NCBI GenBank assembly: GCA_947488325.1
Contig: CANKYZ010000002.1
Coordinates: forward strand, 434,001-498,000
Direction: 5' to 3'
From: an uncultured Erythrobacter sp.
Lineage (GTDB): Bacteria; Pseudomonadota; Alphaproteobacteria; Sphingomonadales; Sphingomonadaceae
DNA: 64,000 nucleotides
This document shows, one piece after another, positions 43,628-53,739 of the stretch (the first letter of the stretch is position 1; each line of letters begins with the position of its first letter). A model generated the notes under the pieces. It worked only from the letters and a program-made list of their open reading frames with translations. It was not told the DNA's origin and did no database searches. Made by a program: the position numbers and the translations under genes.

Positions 43628-44389
43628 GTGGTGGGGCCAAGATTGCCACAATCTGAAGACAATTTTAATTTTGGTGCAGGCGCTGTTTCTGGTGACGGGC
43701 AAGAATCCGATTCCGGAAAATTGGCGGGTAAAGGGCATCGTGAACGGCTGCGGCAACGTCTGCTAAGGGGCGGCGCAGAGGCGCTGGCTGATTACGAAGT
43801 GCTCGAATACTTGCTGTTCGCAGCCATCAAACAGGGTGACACCAAACCTGTGGCGAAAGCGCTTATCGAACGGTTCGGCTCACTTGCCGGAGTTCTTAAT
43901 GCGGATGCATCCGCGCTTCAGCGGGTCAAAGGTGTCGGCGAAACCAGCGCCGCTGCATTAAAGAGCGTCGCATTGGCGGCACGGCGCATGGCCCGCAACG
44001 AGATAAGCGCGAAACCCGTGCTTGGCAGTTGGCAATCACTGATCGACTACCTCTCGATCGATATGGCGCATCTGACGGTTGAGCGCGTCCGCGTGCTGTA
44101 TCTCGATTCGAAAAACCGCCTGATCGACGATCACCACGCGGCTGAAGGGTCAATTGACGAGGCTGCGATCCATCCGCGCGAAGTAATCCGCAGGGCGATG
44201 GATCTGGGTGCATCGGCGCTGATCCTTGTCCACAACCACCCCAGCGGTAACCCCGAACCAAGCCGCGCGGACATCCAGATCACACAGCGCATTGCAGAAG
44301 CTGGACGTTTGCTGGGCGTGACGCTGCACGATCACGTTATTGTGGGGCGCGAGGGCCATGTCAGCCTGCGTGCAAAGGGTCTGATTTAG
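43628..44389 (+). CDS. radC: RadC-family JAMM/MPN+ protein
   Basis: A 253-residue protein with an N-terminal helix-hairpin-helix part (LQRVKGVGETSAAALKSV) and a C-terminal JAMM metalloprotease-like fold whose motif HNHPSGNPEPSRAD is at about residues 202-215, with Glu in the preceding VLYLDSKN...AEGSIDEAA region. Despite the name, its role in DNA repair is unclear. The start is one of two adjacent GTG codons (43628 or 43631). It is divergent from ydbH and convergent with the DoxX-NDH2 fusion gene. Confidence 0.92.
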   Translation: MVGPRLPQSEDNFNFGAGAVSGDGQESDSGKLAGKGHRERLRQRLLRGGAEALADYEVLEYLLFAAIKQGDTKPVAKALIERFGSLAGVLNADASALQRVKGVGETSAAALKSVALAARRMARNEISAKPVLGSWQSLIDYLSIDMAHLTVERVRVLYLDSKNRLIDDHHAAEGSIDEAAIHPREVIRRAMDLGASALILVHNHPSGNPEPSRADIQITQRIAEAGRLLGVTLHDHVIVGREGHVSLRAKGLI

Positions 44390-44408
44390 GAAGTGTTACT
44401 CGCCGCTC

Positions 44409-46634
44409 TCAAACCTGCTTTTCGGTGATCAGCCTTACTCCTGCATGCTGTGCGAAGAAGTTCCATGTCCAGTTTATAACAACCGTTACCCGATTGCGCG
44501 CGCCGGTAAGGAAACCAACATGGACAACGCCCCACAGCCACCATGCGAGCGTGCCGGATAGTTTGAACGATCCGAAATCGGCCACTGCTGACTTACGGCC
44601 AATCGTCGCCAGGCTGCCTTGATGTTTATAGACAAAGTCGTCGGGACATTCTTTTTTGAGCAATTCTGCTTCGACGACGGTCGAAACATAGGCGCCCGCT
44701 TGCTTTGCTGCTGGCGCGAGGCCGGGAACCAGTTCGCCGTCCCACCCTTTGCTGCCAGCAGTATCGCCAATTGCAAAGATGCTAGGGATTGGCTCCCCGT
44801 CCGCGCCCAAAACGCGCATTTTCCCATTGACCTGCACTCTACCAGAACGGTCAGTCGCCGCGCCGAGCCACTTTGCCGCAGGAGACGCAGCAACGCCTGC
44901 CGCCCATAGGACCGTTTCGGTTTCGACGATGGTGTCATCGCCAATCCGAACATGCGTTTCGGCGATTTCAGTCACTCGCCCACCGGTTCGAATTTCCACG
45001 CCCAGCGCTTCGAGCGATTCCATCGCCTTTACAGAAAGCTCTTCTGGGAAGGCTGGGAGAATGCGTGAACCAGATTGAACCAAAATCACCCGCGCGCTTG
45101 CCGGATCAATCGTTCGGAACTCACGTTCAACGCTCACGCAGGCCAGTTCGGCAATCGCTCCAGCAAGCTCAACTCCGGTTGGGCCAGCGCCGACGATGAC
45201 GAAGGTAAGCAAGCGATTAATTCGTTCTGGGTCATCGCTGGCCTCAGCCTGTTCAAAGGCATTGAGAATTGAGCCACGCACTGCGACCCCATCTTCGACC
45301 GTCTTCAAACCAGGAGCATATGGTCCCCACTCATCGTGGCCAAAATAGCTATGTGTTGCGCCAGTCGCAATCACAAGCTTGTCAAAATTTAGTGTCGCGC
45401 CATCACCGTAGGTCACAGTTTTTGTGTCCGCGTCGATGCCGTGTACTTCTCCTTTTAACACGCGGACATTGCCATCAGCGCGAAACAGGCTGCGGATCGG
45501 AGCGGCAATGTCTGAAGGGTTTAGGGTCGCTGTCGCAATTTGATAAAGCAGCGGCTGGAACAGGTGGTAATTTCGTTTGTCGATCAGTGTGATACGCACC
45601 GGCAGCCGCTTAAGCTTTGCGACTGCTGCAAGCCCGCCAAACCCGGCCCCGACCACAACCACATGCGGCCAGCGATCGGGAATCTCGGAATATTCCCGGT
45701 CATACAGGATGTTCTTTTCCATCCACGCCAGAATTGCTCGATCCATGGAAAACACCCCTGCCCCGCGTGCTTCATAGACGGCGAGAAACAAGAACGGGAA
45801 GAACGTTACATTAGGGTGCGCGCCTGAAATCATGAAAGCAGCGATTAGGAAAAACAAGCCATAGGAAACGACAACCGCTCCAAACCCGGTAAAGAAGAAC
45901 GCGGCAGAAATAATGGCAGCCCATTCAGGAAATCCTGAAAAAATCGTCACCGGCAACCAGGTCTGCACAGCAACGGAAGGTTCGATCCAACCGGCATAAA
46001 CAAGCAGAGTTACGCCCATCCAAATGCGTATTAAAGCCATCACCAATGGCGCAATATGCTCGCGCAGCCATTCCCACATTCGTATGACCGGCCCCGAAAG
46101 TGGAATTGCGCTGGCCTTTACCCCCTCTGAAAGCACCCGATCGATCGATAATCCTGCGGGACCGTGGAACACATACCAAACCAGCATTGCAATTACGATC
46201 AGATTGGTGGTGGTGGGGACATAGACCGCTTGGGCGACAATCGTCAGGGCCGCCATTGCAAATGCGGCGGGTCGGGTAAAGAAGCCCAAAATCAACAAGA
46301 TCGGGCCAATAATCTCAATCGCAAGCCCCGTGGTTGCAGCAGTCACCGGGTCCATCCAACTGACCGGATATTCATTAGTTGCCAGATATAACGCCGTGTC
46401 CCAATCTGCGGCCTTTACGAGACCAGAGCGAAGGAACCACAAACCAATAAAAAATCGTGTGACGAAATCGGTGACCGGCCAAAATGCCTCAGTGCCGTCC
46501 AGATACCATTTCGACCAGCTGCGCAAAGTGACCCTTACAAAGGGAGAGTAGCGTTCTTCCTGCATTATCTCAGAATTTGCTACTGGCGTTTGCGTCGGCG
46601 AGTTTGTTCCGCTCTTAAGCGATCCGCTGGTCAT
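44409..46634 (-). CDS. Fusion of two DoxX-like membrane modules with a type II NADH dehydrogenase
   Basis: A 741-residue protein. Residues about 40-155 and 180-300 each form a four-helix DoxX-like bundle (RFFIGLWFLRSGLVKA and RIWMGVTLLVYAGWIEPS starts). From about 325 a complete NDH-2-type flavoprotein follows: FAD motif VVVGAGFGGLAAV near 328, IDKRNYHLFQPLLYQ, NAD motif VIVGAGPTGVELAG near 480, and FAIGDTAG near 625. NDH-2 is normally a peripheral enzyme of about 430 residues; fusion gives it an integral membrane anchor and possibly a quinone-binding partner domain. No frameshift joins the parts. Function is inferred as NADH:quinone oxidoreduction. Confidence 0.88.
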   Translation of the reverse strand: MTSGSLKSGTNSPTQTPVANSEIMQEERYSPFVRVTLRSWSKWYLDGTEAFWPVTDFVTRFFIGLWFLRSGLVKAADWDTALYLATNEYPVSWMDPVTAATTGLAIEIIGPILLILGFFTRPAAFAMAALTIVAQAVYVPTTTNLIVIAMLVWYVFHGPAGLSIDRVLSEGVKASAIPLSGPVIRMWEWLREHIAPLVMALIRIWMGVTLLVYAGWIEPSVAVQTWLPVTIFSGFPEWAAIISAAFFFTGFGAVVVSYGLFFLIAAFMISGAHPNVTFFPFLFLAVYEARGAGVFSMDRAILAWMEKNILYDREYSEIPDRWPHVVVVGAGFGGLAAVAKLKRLPVRITLIDKRNYHLFQPLLYQIATATLNPSDIAAPIRSLFRADGNVRVLKGEVHGIDADTKTVTYGDGATLNFDKLVIATGATHSYFGHDEWGPYAPGLKTVEDGVAVRGSILNAFEQAEASDDPERINRLLTFVIVGAGPTGVELAGAIAELACVSVEREFRTIDPASARVILVQSGSRILPAFPEELSVKAMESLEALGVEIRTGGRVTEIAETHVRIGDDTIVETETVLWAAGVAASPAAKWLGAATDRSGRVQVNGKMRVLGADGEPIPSIFAIGDTAGSKGWDGELVPGLAPAAKQAGAYVSTVVEAELLKKECPDDFVYKHQGSLATIGRKSAVADFGSFKLSGTLAWWLWGVVHVGFLTGARNRVTVVINWTWNFFAQHAGVRLITEKQV

Positions 46635-46853
46635 TAAGTTGTTTCTCCTGACAGGCTTATCACAAGACCCGCGCCAAGCCTCACTGGCGAGGCAAAATCC
46701 AAATGGGCGCTTCCCAACGCAGAATTCTCACCATGCACGTGGAAAGCCCCTCGCAAGTCCGATCCCTACCCTTGCCAAATATGCGGCTTGAGCATAGCCG
46801 CGACACAATCTTTATCCAATCACTAATCCTCAGTTCCAGAAGGATCGCCAGCT

Positions 46854-48164
46854 ATGGTCCCCCGCTATTCCCGCCCCGCAATGTCCGCTTTGTGGGAACC
46901 CGAAGCCAAATTTCGAATCTGGTTCGAGATTGAAGCCCATGCCACGCAGAAATTGGGCGAGATGGGCGTTGTCCCACCTTCGGCAGGTAAGGCGCTGTGG
47001 GATTGGTGGGCGACCAACCCAAAAATTGATGTTGAAGCCATCGACGCTATCGAAGCCGTTACCAAACACGATGTCATCGCGTTCCTCACTTGGGTGGCAG
47101 AACAAGTCGGCGATGAAGCCCGTTTCATGCATCAAGGGATGACCAGTTCAGACGTGCTCGACACCACGCTTGCCGTTCAATTGGCGCGCGCGACTGACAT
47201 CCTGCTCGAAGACATGGACGCATTGCTGGCAGCGATCAAAATCCGCGCTGAAGAGCACAAATACACGCCTACAATAGGCCGCAGTCACGGTATCCATGCA
47301 GAGCCAGTGACATTCGGATTAAAGCTCGCGCAGGCCTATGCCGAATTTGACCGGTCCCGCGAACGTTTGATCGCAGCACGCAAAGAAATCGCGACTTGCG
47401 CGGTATCTGGCGCTGTTGGGACATTCGCCAATATCGACCCCGAAGTCGAAACCTATGTCGCCGAAAAACTCGGTCTGACACCCGAACCGGTCAGCACGCA
47501 GGTGATCCCGCGCGACCGGCACGCAATGTATTTCTCCACGCTTGCCGTTATTGCCGGTTCGATTGAACGGCTCGCAGTGGAAGTCCGCCATTTGCAGCGC
47601 ACCGAAGTGTTGGAGGCAGAGGAATATTTCTCTCCGGGACAAAAGGGCTCATCAGCCATGCCGCACAAGCGCAATCCGATCCTAACAGAAAACTTGACCG
47701 GTCAAGCCCGTATGATCCGTGGCTATGCAATGCCGGCATTGGAAAATGTCGCGCTGTGGCATGAACGGGATATCTCACACTCATCCGTTGAACGTTTCAT
47801 TGGACCAGACGCGACGATCACGCTCGATTTTGCATTGGCGCGCCTTACCGGAGTGGTTGAGAAGCTGCTGATTTATCCGAAGCGGATGCAAAGCAATCTC
47901 GATGCGATGGGCGGTCTGGTTCATTCGCAGCGCGTTCTGCTGGCGCTGACACAGGCTGGCGTGAGCCGCGAGGACGCGTATCGGCTGGTCCAACGCAATG
48001 CGATGAAGGTATGGAAATCGAATGGCGCAATGTCACTGCTCGAATTGCTTAAGGGCGATGAAGAAGTGAGCGCAGCATTGAACAATGCCGAACTGGAAGA
48101 GAAATTCGACCTCGAATATCACTTCAAGCATGTCGACACGATTTTCCGGCGGGTCTTTGGATAA
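46854..48164 (+). CDS. purB: Adenylosuccinate lyase
   Basis: The 436-residue enzyme acts twice in purine synthesis, on SAICAR and on adenylosuccinate. It has the N-terminal MVPRYSRPAMSALWEPEAKF, the TSSDVLDTTLA and GRSHGIHAEPVTFG catalytic loops, and the fumarase-superfamily signature GSSAMPHKRNP near residue 263-273. The length is normal. The 219 bases between it and the minus-strand fusion gene carry its promoter; no motif was recognised there. Confidence 0.97.
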   Translation: MVPRYSRPAMSALWEPEAKFRIWFEIEAHATQKLGEMGVVPPSAGKALWDWWATNPKIDVEAIDAIEAVTKHDVIAFLTWVAEQVGDEARFMHQGMTSSDVLDTTLAVQLARATDILLEDMDALLAAIKIRAEEHKYTPTIGRSHGIHAEPVTFGLKLAQAYAEFDRSRERLIAARKEIATCAVSGAVGTFANIDPEVETYVAEKLGLTPEPVSTQVIPRDRHAMYFSTLAVIAGSIERLAVEVRHLQRTEVLEAEEYFSPGQKGSSAMPHKRNPILTENLTGQARMIRGYAMPALENVALWHERDISHSSVERFIGPDATITLDFALARLTGVVEKLLIYPKRMQSNLDAMGGLVHSQRVLLALTQAGVSREDAYRLVQRNAMKVWKSNGAMSLLELLKGDEEVSAALNNAELEEKFDLEYHFKHVDTIFRRVFG

Positions 48165-48241
48165 GTCCATCCGGCTAGACTTAATGGCAAAATACCCTAG
48201 GATTCGGGCAATAGACCGCCACCAAAAGGGGTTGAACTAAA

Positions 48242-48667
48242 GTGCAGATCGTTCGCACAATCATATGGGTCATGATCCTGTTCGGGATGCTGACATTTTC
48301 CTTCTTCAACTGGGACACTGTCGAGGTGAACTTGTGGGAGAACCTTGTCCTCGAAACCAAGGTTCCGGTGCTGGTCATCGTCGCCTTCCTTTTGGGGCTG
48401 GTTCCGATGTGGCTCTATCATCGCAGCGTGAAATGGAGCCTAGACCGCCGGGTCCGCAGTCTTGAAGCATCAATAAAATCCAATGCATTGGCGCATCGGC
48501 ATAGCCCTGCAGCGAGCGAAGCTGCGCCCGGAACTTCTTCGGTACCTGTGGGCAAGCCTGTCGACAGTCCTGTTGATAACCCTGTCGATAGCCCGATCGA
48601 AACGGGGGCAAAAGCTGAGGACAGTTTGAACGTCACGCCTCGCCCGACCGGCGACAAGCCCGCATGA
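48242..48667 (+). CDS. LapA-type (DUF1049) inner-membrane protein with PVDS repeats
   Basis: A 141-residue protein with two membrane helices (about 4-22 and 42-62) and the LapA pattern FFNWDTVEVNLW then LVIVAFLLGLVPMW. The cytosolic tail carries a 12-nt repeat encoding PVDS-PVDN-PVDS. In E. coli LapA works with LapB on lipopolysaccharide synthesis. It overlaps pyrF by 4 bases. Confidence 0.85.
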   Translation: MQIVRTIIWVMILFGMLTFSFFNWDTVEVNLWENLVLETKVPVLVIVAFLLGLVPMWLYHRSVKWSLDRRVRSLEASIKSNALAHRHSPAASEAAPGTSSVPVGKPVDSPVDNPVDSPIETGAKAEDSLNVTPRPTGDKPA

Positions 48668-49338
48668 GCAACCCCATTTACCTTGCGCTTGATGTTCCCC
48701 AGATTGAGCCTGCCAAAGCGCTCATCAACAAGGTGAAGGCGCATATTGGCGGGGTGAAGTTAGGGCTAGAATTCTATTGCGCGCACGGCCCGCACGGCGT
48801 TCATGAAATCGCGCATATGGGCTTACCGATTTTTCTCGACCTCAAGTTCCACGACATCCCCAACACTGTCGCAGGCGCGATGCAGGCCGTGCATGTCTAT
48901 GAACCCAAAATCGTCACTGTCCATGCAGCTGGTGGGCGGGCAATGATGGAAGATGCCAAGGCTGCTGCGGCAGAAGGTTGTAAGGTCGTGGCCGTCACGA
49001 TGCTAACCAGTCTTGATGAAAACGACCTGAAGAGCACAGGCGTCGAAGGCACCCCTCACGATCATGTTATGCGGCTTGCCGAACTGGCGCATACATCCGG
49101 CCTCGATGGGATTGTGTGTTCGGGCCAAGAAGTCGGCCAAGTGCGCAAGCAGTGGAAAGACGGCTTTTTCGTCGTCCCCGGCCTGCGTCCAGCGGGCAGC
49201 CTAACCGGCGATCAGAAACGCACAGTCACTCCGCGTCAGGCGCGCGATGATGGTGCTGGCGTGCTAGTGATTGGCCGCCCGATTAGCCGCGCCGATGATC
49301 CAGAAACTGCCGCAAGGGCGATAGAGGCAACGCTGTAA
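48664..49338 (+). CDS. pyrF: Orotidine 5'-phosphate decarboxylase
   Basis: The 224-residue TIM barrel makes UMP. Family motifs: LALDVP at the start, catalytic LDLKFHDIPNT near residues 57-67, VTMLTSLDE, and the phosphate site VIGRPISRADDPE. It is normal in length and coupled to lapA by overlap. A convergent lipoprotein gene ends 9 bases after it, without a terminator between. Confidence 0.97.
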   Translation: MSNPIYLALDVPQIEPAKALINKVKAHIGGVKLGLEFYCAHGPHGVHEIAHMGLPIFLDLKFHDIPNTVAGAMQAVHVYEPKIVTVHAAGGRAMMEDAKAAAAEGCKVVAVTMLTSLDENDLKSTGVEGTPHDHVMRLAELAHTSGLDGIVCSGQEVGQVRKQWKDGFFVVPGLRPAGSLTGDQKRTVTPRQARDDGAGVLVIGRPISRADDPETAARAIEATL

Positions 49339-49347
49339 ATCCAGCGC

Positions 49348-49821
49348 TTACTCGGCCGGCCCAGCCTCGGCTTCAGGTTCGCTTTCGCCATCAGCTTCAT
49401 CGCTGAAATTGGGCGAATCGACGTTCCAGCCAACCAATTTCATATCCGCACCATTGCCCTGATAGGTGAAGGTCTCAATTGCCTCGCCTTTTTCAAACAT
49501 TGTCGTCATCGTCACCACTGTAAGGGTCGTGCCGTTTTCTGAATTGATGTTGATTGCTTTGCGCTGTGTAGTTTCGACCTTGCCCATCCGGTCCGTCACC
49601 AATTCGACCAATTCGACCATCTGTGCCGGAGTGGTGACTTCGCGAAAATCATCGGCAGTGGTGCCGTAAAGTGCACGCGCATCACCGGAATTGTAGGTCG
49701 AATGAAATTTCGCAATGGATTCCTCCGCGCCGTCTAGCTGGGCCATGGGATTGCAGGCGGATAAGAACAGGGCGGCCAATGCGGCGGTGAACAGTTTGAT
49801 TGGCGAAGTGCTGGCTGACAT
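49348..49821 (-). CDS. Hypothetical lipoprotein with NTF2-like domain
   Basis: A 157-residue protein with lipoprotein signal ending LSAC (Cys23) and a compact alpha+beta domain (KFHSTYNSGDARALYGTTADDFREV) that resembles the DUF3887/DUF4019-type NTF2 fold. The C-terminal 18 residues are acidic and disordered. No precise family assignment. It is between pyrF and trpF. Confidence 0.7.
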   Translation of the reverse strand: MSASTSPIKLFTAALAALFLSACNPMAQLDGAEESIAKFHSTYNSGDARALYGTTADDFREVTTPAQMVELVELVTDRMGKVETTQRKAININSENGTTLTVVTMTTMFEKGEAIETFTYQGNGADMKLVGWNVDSPNFSDEADGESEPEAEAGPAE

Positions 49822-49937
49822 GAATGACCCCTTTTAAAATTCACGCAATGGTCAGCGAAAATCAGCAGAAGAGCAAGCCCCTACAATCCATGAAACCAAG
49901 CCTTCCTTGAGGACAGATTGCACATTAGAAGCAACCG

Positions 49938-50588
49938 ATGCTTATCAAGATCTGCGGGCTTTCCTCCGCACAGACAATTGAAGCCGCCGCCAATGCTGGC
50001 GCAACGCATGTGGGGCTGGTGCATTTTGAACCAAGCCCGCGCCATTTGCGGCTGGACGATGCCGTGCGGCTGCGCGCAGGCGTTCCTTTCGGTGTGAAGA
50101 CCGTCCTTCTGCTGGTCAATGCCGATTCCGAAACCGCTAGCCGCGCAATTGATACGATAAAGCCCGATGTGATCCAATTCCACGGCAAAGAAACGCCTGA
50201 ATGGGTCGGCGCAGTGCGCGAGAAATCTGGATTGGAAGCGTGGAAAGCCCTTGGCGTGCGAAGCGCAGAAACGCTTGATCAATCTGCTCAGTATGCAGGC
50301 GTAGTCGACCGGCTGTTATTCGATGCACCGCCGCCTTCTGCGCAATCGGTGCTGCCGGGCGGCAATGGTGTTGGCTTTGATTGGAGTCTACTCGCCAGTC
50401 ACCAACATCGCGTCCCATGGGGTCTCGCGGGCGGTCTAAACCCCGATAATGTCGCCGATGCGATCCAGGCCACGGGTGCGCCGCTGGTCGATGCCTCATC
50501 CGGCCTAGAAAGCGCGCCGGGTGTGAAGGACGTGGACAGGATCGCCGCTTTCTGTAAGGCCGCGCGCGCAGCAAGAGATTCCCAATGA
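49938..50588 (+). CDS. trpF: Phosphoribosylanthranilate isomerase
   Basis: The 216-residue TIM-barrel enzyme isomerises PRA in tryptophan synthesis. It starts [17 protein letters not shown] with catalytic Cys7 and has Asp in DRLLFDAPP near residue 130 and the phosphate site [13 protein letters not shown] near 164. It begins the trpF-trpB-X-trpA-accD-folC cluster and overlaps trpB by 4 bases. No trp leader peptide or terminator-antiterminator was seen upstream. Confidence 0.96.
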   Translation: MLIKICGLSSAQTIEAAANAGATHVGLVHFEPSPRHLRLDDAVRLRAGVPFGVKTVLLLVNADSETASRAIDTIKPDVIQFHGKETPEWVGAVREKSGLEAWKALGVRSAETLDQSAQYAGVVDRLLFDAPPPSAQSVLPGGNGVGFDWSLLASHQHRVPWGLAGGLNPDNVADAIQATGAPLVDASSGLESAPGVKDVDRIAAFCKAARAARDSQ

Positions 50589-51814
50589 ACGACATCCCAC
50601 TTAATTCCGGCCCTAATTCATACCGCACACAGCCTGATGAACGCGGTCACTTCGGTGATTTTGGCGGGCGCTATGTCGCCGAAACATTGATGCCGCTGAT
50701 CCTTGATCTGGAACGTGAATATCGCGCAGCTCAGGCCGATCCCGCATTCACCGCGCAGTTCGACGATCTGCTGGAACACTATGTGGGCCGCCCTTCCCCG
50801 CTCTATTTTGCAGAGCGCCTGACCGAGGAGCTTGGGGGGGCGCAAGTTTGGTTCAAACGCGATGAATTGAACCACACCGGCGCGCATAAGATCAACAATT
50901 GTATCGGGCAGATATTGCTTGCGATGCGCATGGGTAAGACGCGCATTATTGCGGAAACCGGCGCAGGTCAGCACGGCGTTGCCACCGCGACCGTATGCGC
51001 GCGGTTTGGTCTGCCATGCGTGATCTATATGGGCGCAGAGGATGTGAAGCGGCAATCGCCCAATGTCTTCCGCATGAAGCTGCTCGGCGCAGAGGTTGTG
51101 CCTGTCACCAGCGGCGGCGCGACGCTGAAAGACGCCATGAACGAAGGGCTGCGCGATTGGGTCGCGAATGTGCACGACACATTCTACATCATCGGCACGG
51201 CAGCAGGCCCGCATCCCTACCCCGAAATGGTCCGCAATTTCCAAAGCGTGATCGGCACCGAAGCGCGCGCGCAAATGCTTGACCGGGTGGGCCGCCTGCC
51301 CGATCTACTGGTCGCCTGCATCGGCGGCGGATCGAACGCGCTGGGGCTGTTCCACCCGTTCCTTGACGATGCCGATGTGAAGATGCTTGGCGTCGAAGCA
51401 GCGGGGCATGGCCTCGATGGCGACGAACACGCGGCCAGCCTGCTGGGCGGCGCACCGGGCGTGCTCCACGGCAACAAGACCTACCTGCTGCAGGACGAAG
51501 ACGGCCAGATCACCGAAGGCCACTCAATCAGCGCAGGCCTCGATTACCCCGGCATCGGCCCTGAACACGCATGGCTGAAAGAAAGCGGCCGAGTTGAATA
51601 CACCGCCGTCACTGATGATGAGGCTTTGGAAGGCTTCCAACTGCTGTGCCGCACCGAGGGGATCATCCCGGCACTCGAACCGTCACACGCTCTTGCAGCG
51701 GTTGCCGAGCGCGCCAAGGCAATGAGCGAAGATCAGATCATCCTGATGAATCTCTGCGGACGCGGCGACAAGGACATCTTCACCGTGGCCGAGAAGCTTG
51801 GAGTGGAGATGTGA
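50585..51814 (+). CDS. trpB: Tryptophan synthase beta chain
   Basis: The 409-residue PLP enzyme condenses indole and serine. PLP-binding Lys102 is in [10 protein letters not shown]; the GGGSNALG phosphate loop is near residue 243; the start motif [18 protein letters not shown] is typical. It is a normal TrpB1. Its stop TGA overlaps the GTG of a small membrane-protein gene that separates it from trpA. Confidence 0.97.
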   Translation: MNDIPLNSGPNSYRTQPDERGHFGDFGGRYVAETLMPLILDLEREYRAAQADPAFTAQFDDLLEHYVGRPSPLYFAERLTEELGGAQVWFKRDELNHTGAHKINNCIGQILLAMRMGKTRIIAETGAGQHGVATATVCARFGLPCVIYMGAEDVKRQSPNVFRMKLLGAEVVPVTSGGATLKDAMNEGLRDWVANVHDTFYIIGTAAGPHPYPEMVRNFQSVIGTEARAQMLDRVGRLPDLLVACIGGGSNALGLFHPFLDDADVKMLGVEAAGHGLDGDEHAASLLGGAPGVLHGNKTYLLQDEDGQITEGHSISAGLDYPGIGPEHAWLKESGRVEYTAVTDDEALEGFQLLCRTEGIIPALEPSHALAAVAERAKAMSEDQIILMNLCGRGDKDIFTVAEKLGVEM

Positions 51815-52053
51815 AGCGCGATTGGCGGCTCGCAACTGCCTCTGCTTGCATTCCACTGAGTGCGGCGGGTTTTTGGGCGCAGGTACGAATTACGGTGAGA
51901 GAATTTGAGTTCGCGATGAATGGTTGTCCACCCAACGTGTTTTGTACAGTCTATCGCCCTCTTTGGGAGAGCCTCCTCGCATTTGCTGCCTATCCAGCAG
52001 CGATATTGTCCTTCCTGCTTGTCTTTTGGACACTACTAAGAGCCAAAAATTGA
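51811..52053 (+). CDS. Small membrane protein between trpB and trpA
   Basis: An 80-residue protein from GTG 51811, preceded by GGAGTGGAG and overlapping the trpB stop; its own stop overlaps the trpA start. Residues about 9-24 are moderately hydrophobic and 55-77 form a clear membrane helix ([19 protein letters not shown]); two Cys lie between in [10 protein letters not shown] longer upstream frame exists but runs antisense-like through trpB coding and was rejected. Overlaps on both sides indicate real translation. Family unknown. Confidence 0.6.
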   Translation: MKRDWRLATASACIPLSAAGFWAQVRITVREFEFAMNGCPPNVFCTVYRPLWESLLAFAAYPAAILSFLLVFWTLLRAKN

Positions 52054-52844
52054 CCCGCCTCCAAACCGCCTTTTCCAAGCCCCATCCCGCCTTCGTCGCC
52101 TTCATCACAGCTGGCGATGGCGACACGGCGGCCAATCTCGATGCGCTTGCTGCGGGCGGTGCCGATGTGATCGAGCTCGGCATGCCCTTCACCGATCCGA
52201 TGGCCGATGGTCCGGCGATTCAAAGCGCGAACCTCCGCAGCCTCGGCGCCGGCACGACCACCGTTGACGTGCTGCAAATCGCGACGGACTTCCGTGCGCG
52301 GCACCCGGATATTCCGTTGATCCTTATGGGTTATGCCAATCCGATGATCCGGCGCGGGCCTGAGTGGTTTGCCGATGCCGCCTCCAAAGCTGGCGTCGAC
52401 GGGGTCATCTGCGTCGATATTCCGCCAGAGGAAGACCAAGCGCTTGGCCCGGCCCTGCGCGCCGCCAGCATTGCTCCGATCCGTCTTGCCACGCCCACTA
52501 CCGATGCCGCACGCTTGCCGCAGGTGTTGGAGGGATCAGGCGGGTTTCTCTACTACGTCTCCGTCGCGGGGATCACGGGTAAGCAGCAGGCTGCAACTGC
52601 CTCTATCGAAAGTGCCGTCGCCGCGCTCAAAGCTGCTACCGACCTGCCGGTCGCGGTTGGGTTCGGCGTACGCACGCCAGAACAGGCCGCCGCCATTGCT
52701 GCGGTCGCGGACGGGGTCGTGGTTGGCTCCGCATTGGTAGAATTGGTCGGAGAATATGGCCTTGAAGCCCCAGCCAAGCTACAAGAACTAACAACAGCCA
52801 TGGTCAGCGCGATCAAAGAAGCCAAAAATTCTGCGCGCGCCTAA
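52050..52844 (+). CDS. trpA: Tryptophan synthase alpha chain
   Basis: The 264-residue TIM barrel cleaves indole-3-glycerol phosphate. The start is a TTG at 52050 (TTGA overlap with the preceding stop), giving [24 protein letters not shown]; catalytic Glu42 is in VIELGMPF and the Asp is in CVDIPPEE near residue 127. An in-frame start at 51924 would overlap the small membrane gene and is unlike the family. It is followed by accD after 11 bases. Confidence 0.95.
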   Translation: MTRLQTAFSKPHPAFVAFITAGDGDTAANLDALAAGGADVIELGMPFTDPMADGPAIQSANLRSLGAGTTTVDVLQIATDFRARHPDIPLILMGYANPMIRRGPEWFADAASKAGVDGVICVDIPPEEDQALGPALRAASIAPIRLATPTTDAARLPQVLEGSGGFLYYVSVAGITGKQQAATASIESAVAALKAATDLPVAVGFGVRTPEQAAAIAAVADGVVVGSALVELVGEYGLEAPAKLQELTTAMVSAIKEAKNSARA

Positions 52845-52855
52845 GGGATAATGAA

Positions 52856-53734
52856 ATGAACTGGTTCAACCGCGTCCGCAATTCTTTGGGTTTTAGCGCC
52901 GATAAGAAGAGCACCGAAAAAGACCTCTGGATCAAGTGCAAATCCTGTCAGGAAATGCTCTTTGTCGCTGAATATGAGGAAAATTTGAGCGTCTGCCCGC
53001 GTTGTGACCATCATGGGCGGATCAGCGCAGATATACGTCTGGCGCTGCTGATGGATCACGGATTTGAGTTGTTGCCGCAGCCGCAAGTCACCGAAGATCC
53101 GTTGAAGTTCAAAGATTCCAAGAAATACACCGACCGCCTGAAAGCCGCGCGCGCTGCAAACCCACATGACGATGCCTTTGTGGTGGGTTCGGGCACAATC
53201 GAAGACCGTCCAGCTGTGGTCGGCGTGCAAGATTTTTCGTTTATGGGCGGTTCCATGGGCATGGCTGTCGGTATGGCATTTTGCGCCGGGGCCGAGCGCG
53301 CTTTGACGCGCAAATGTCCCTATGTTGTCGTCACCGCAGCAGGCGGCGCGCGGATGCAGGAAGGTATTCTCAGTCTGATGCAAATGCCGCGTGCAACCGT
53401 AATGACGCGGCGTTTGAAAGCTGCGGGCCTGCCCTATATCGTGGTGCTAACCGACCCAACCACCGGCGGCGTCACAGCAAGTTACGCGATGCTGGGCGAT
53501 ATCCATATTGCTGAACCCGGCGCGCTCATCGGCTTTGCTGGCCAGCGCGTAATTCAGGACACGATCCGCGAGAAATTGCCAGAAGGATTCCAGCGGGCTG
53601 AATACCTGCACAAGCACGGCATGGTCGACATGGTCGTTCGCCGACATGATTTGAAAGATACGCTCGCAAGTGTGCTCGATTATCTGCAACCTCCGCCTGA
53701 AAAAGACTCACCCGTTCTAAATACAGCGGCCTAA
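52856..53734 (+). CDS. accD: Acetyl-CoA carboxylase carboxyltransferase subunit beta
   Basis: The 292-residue subunit transfers carboxyl to acetyl-CoA. The N-terminal zinc ribbon is Cys28, Cys31, Cys47 and Cys50; the crotonase-fold part has [12 protein letters not shown] and the oxyanion segment [18 protein letters not shown]. Length and order trpA-accD-folC are conserved in many proteobacteria. Confidence 0.97.
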   Translation: MNWFNRVRNSLGFSADKKSTEKDLWIKCKSCQEMLFVAEYEENLSVCPRCDHHGRISADIRLALLMDHGFELLPQPQVTEDPLKFKDSKKYTDRLKAARAANPHDDAFVVGSGTIEDRPAVVGVQDFSFMGGSMGMAVGMAFCAGAERALTRKCPYVVVTAAGGARMQEGILSLMQMPRATVMTRRLKAAGLPYIVVLTDPTTGGVTASYAMLGDIHIAEPGALIGFAGQRVIQDTIREKLPEGFQRAEYLHKHGMVDMVVRRHDLKDTLASVLDYLQPPPEKDSPVLNTAA

Positions 53735-53739
53735 CCCCT

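Noticed and set aside
51646..51810. Upstream extension of the small trpB/trpA membrane protein
   Set aside because: It reads trpB in another frame and yields Arg-rich sequence; GTG 51811 has a binding site and the typical overlap.
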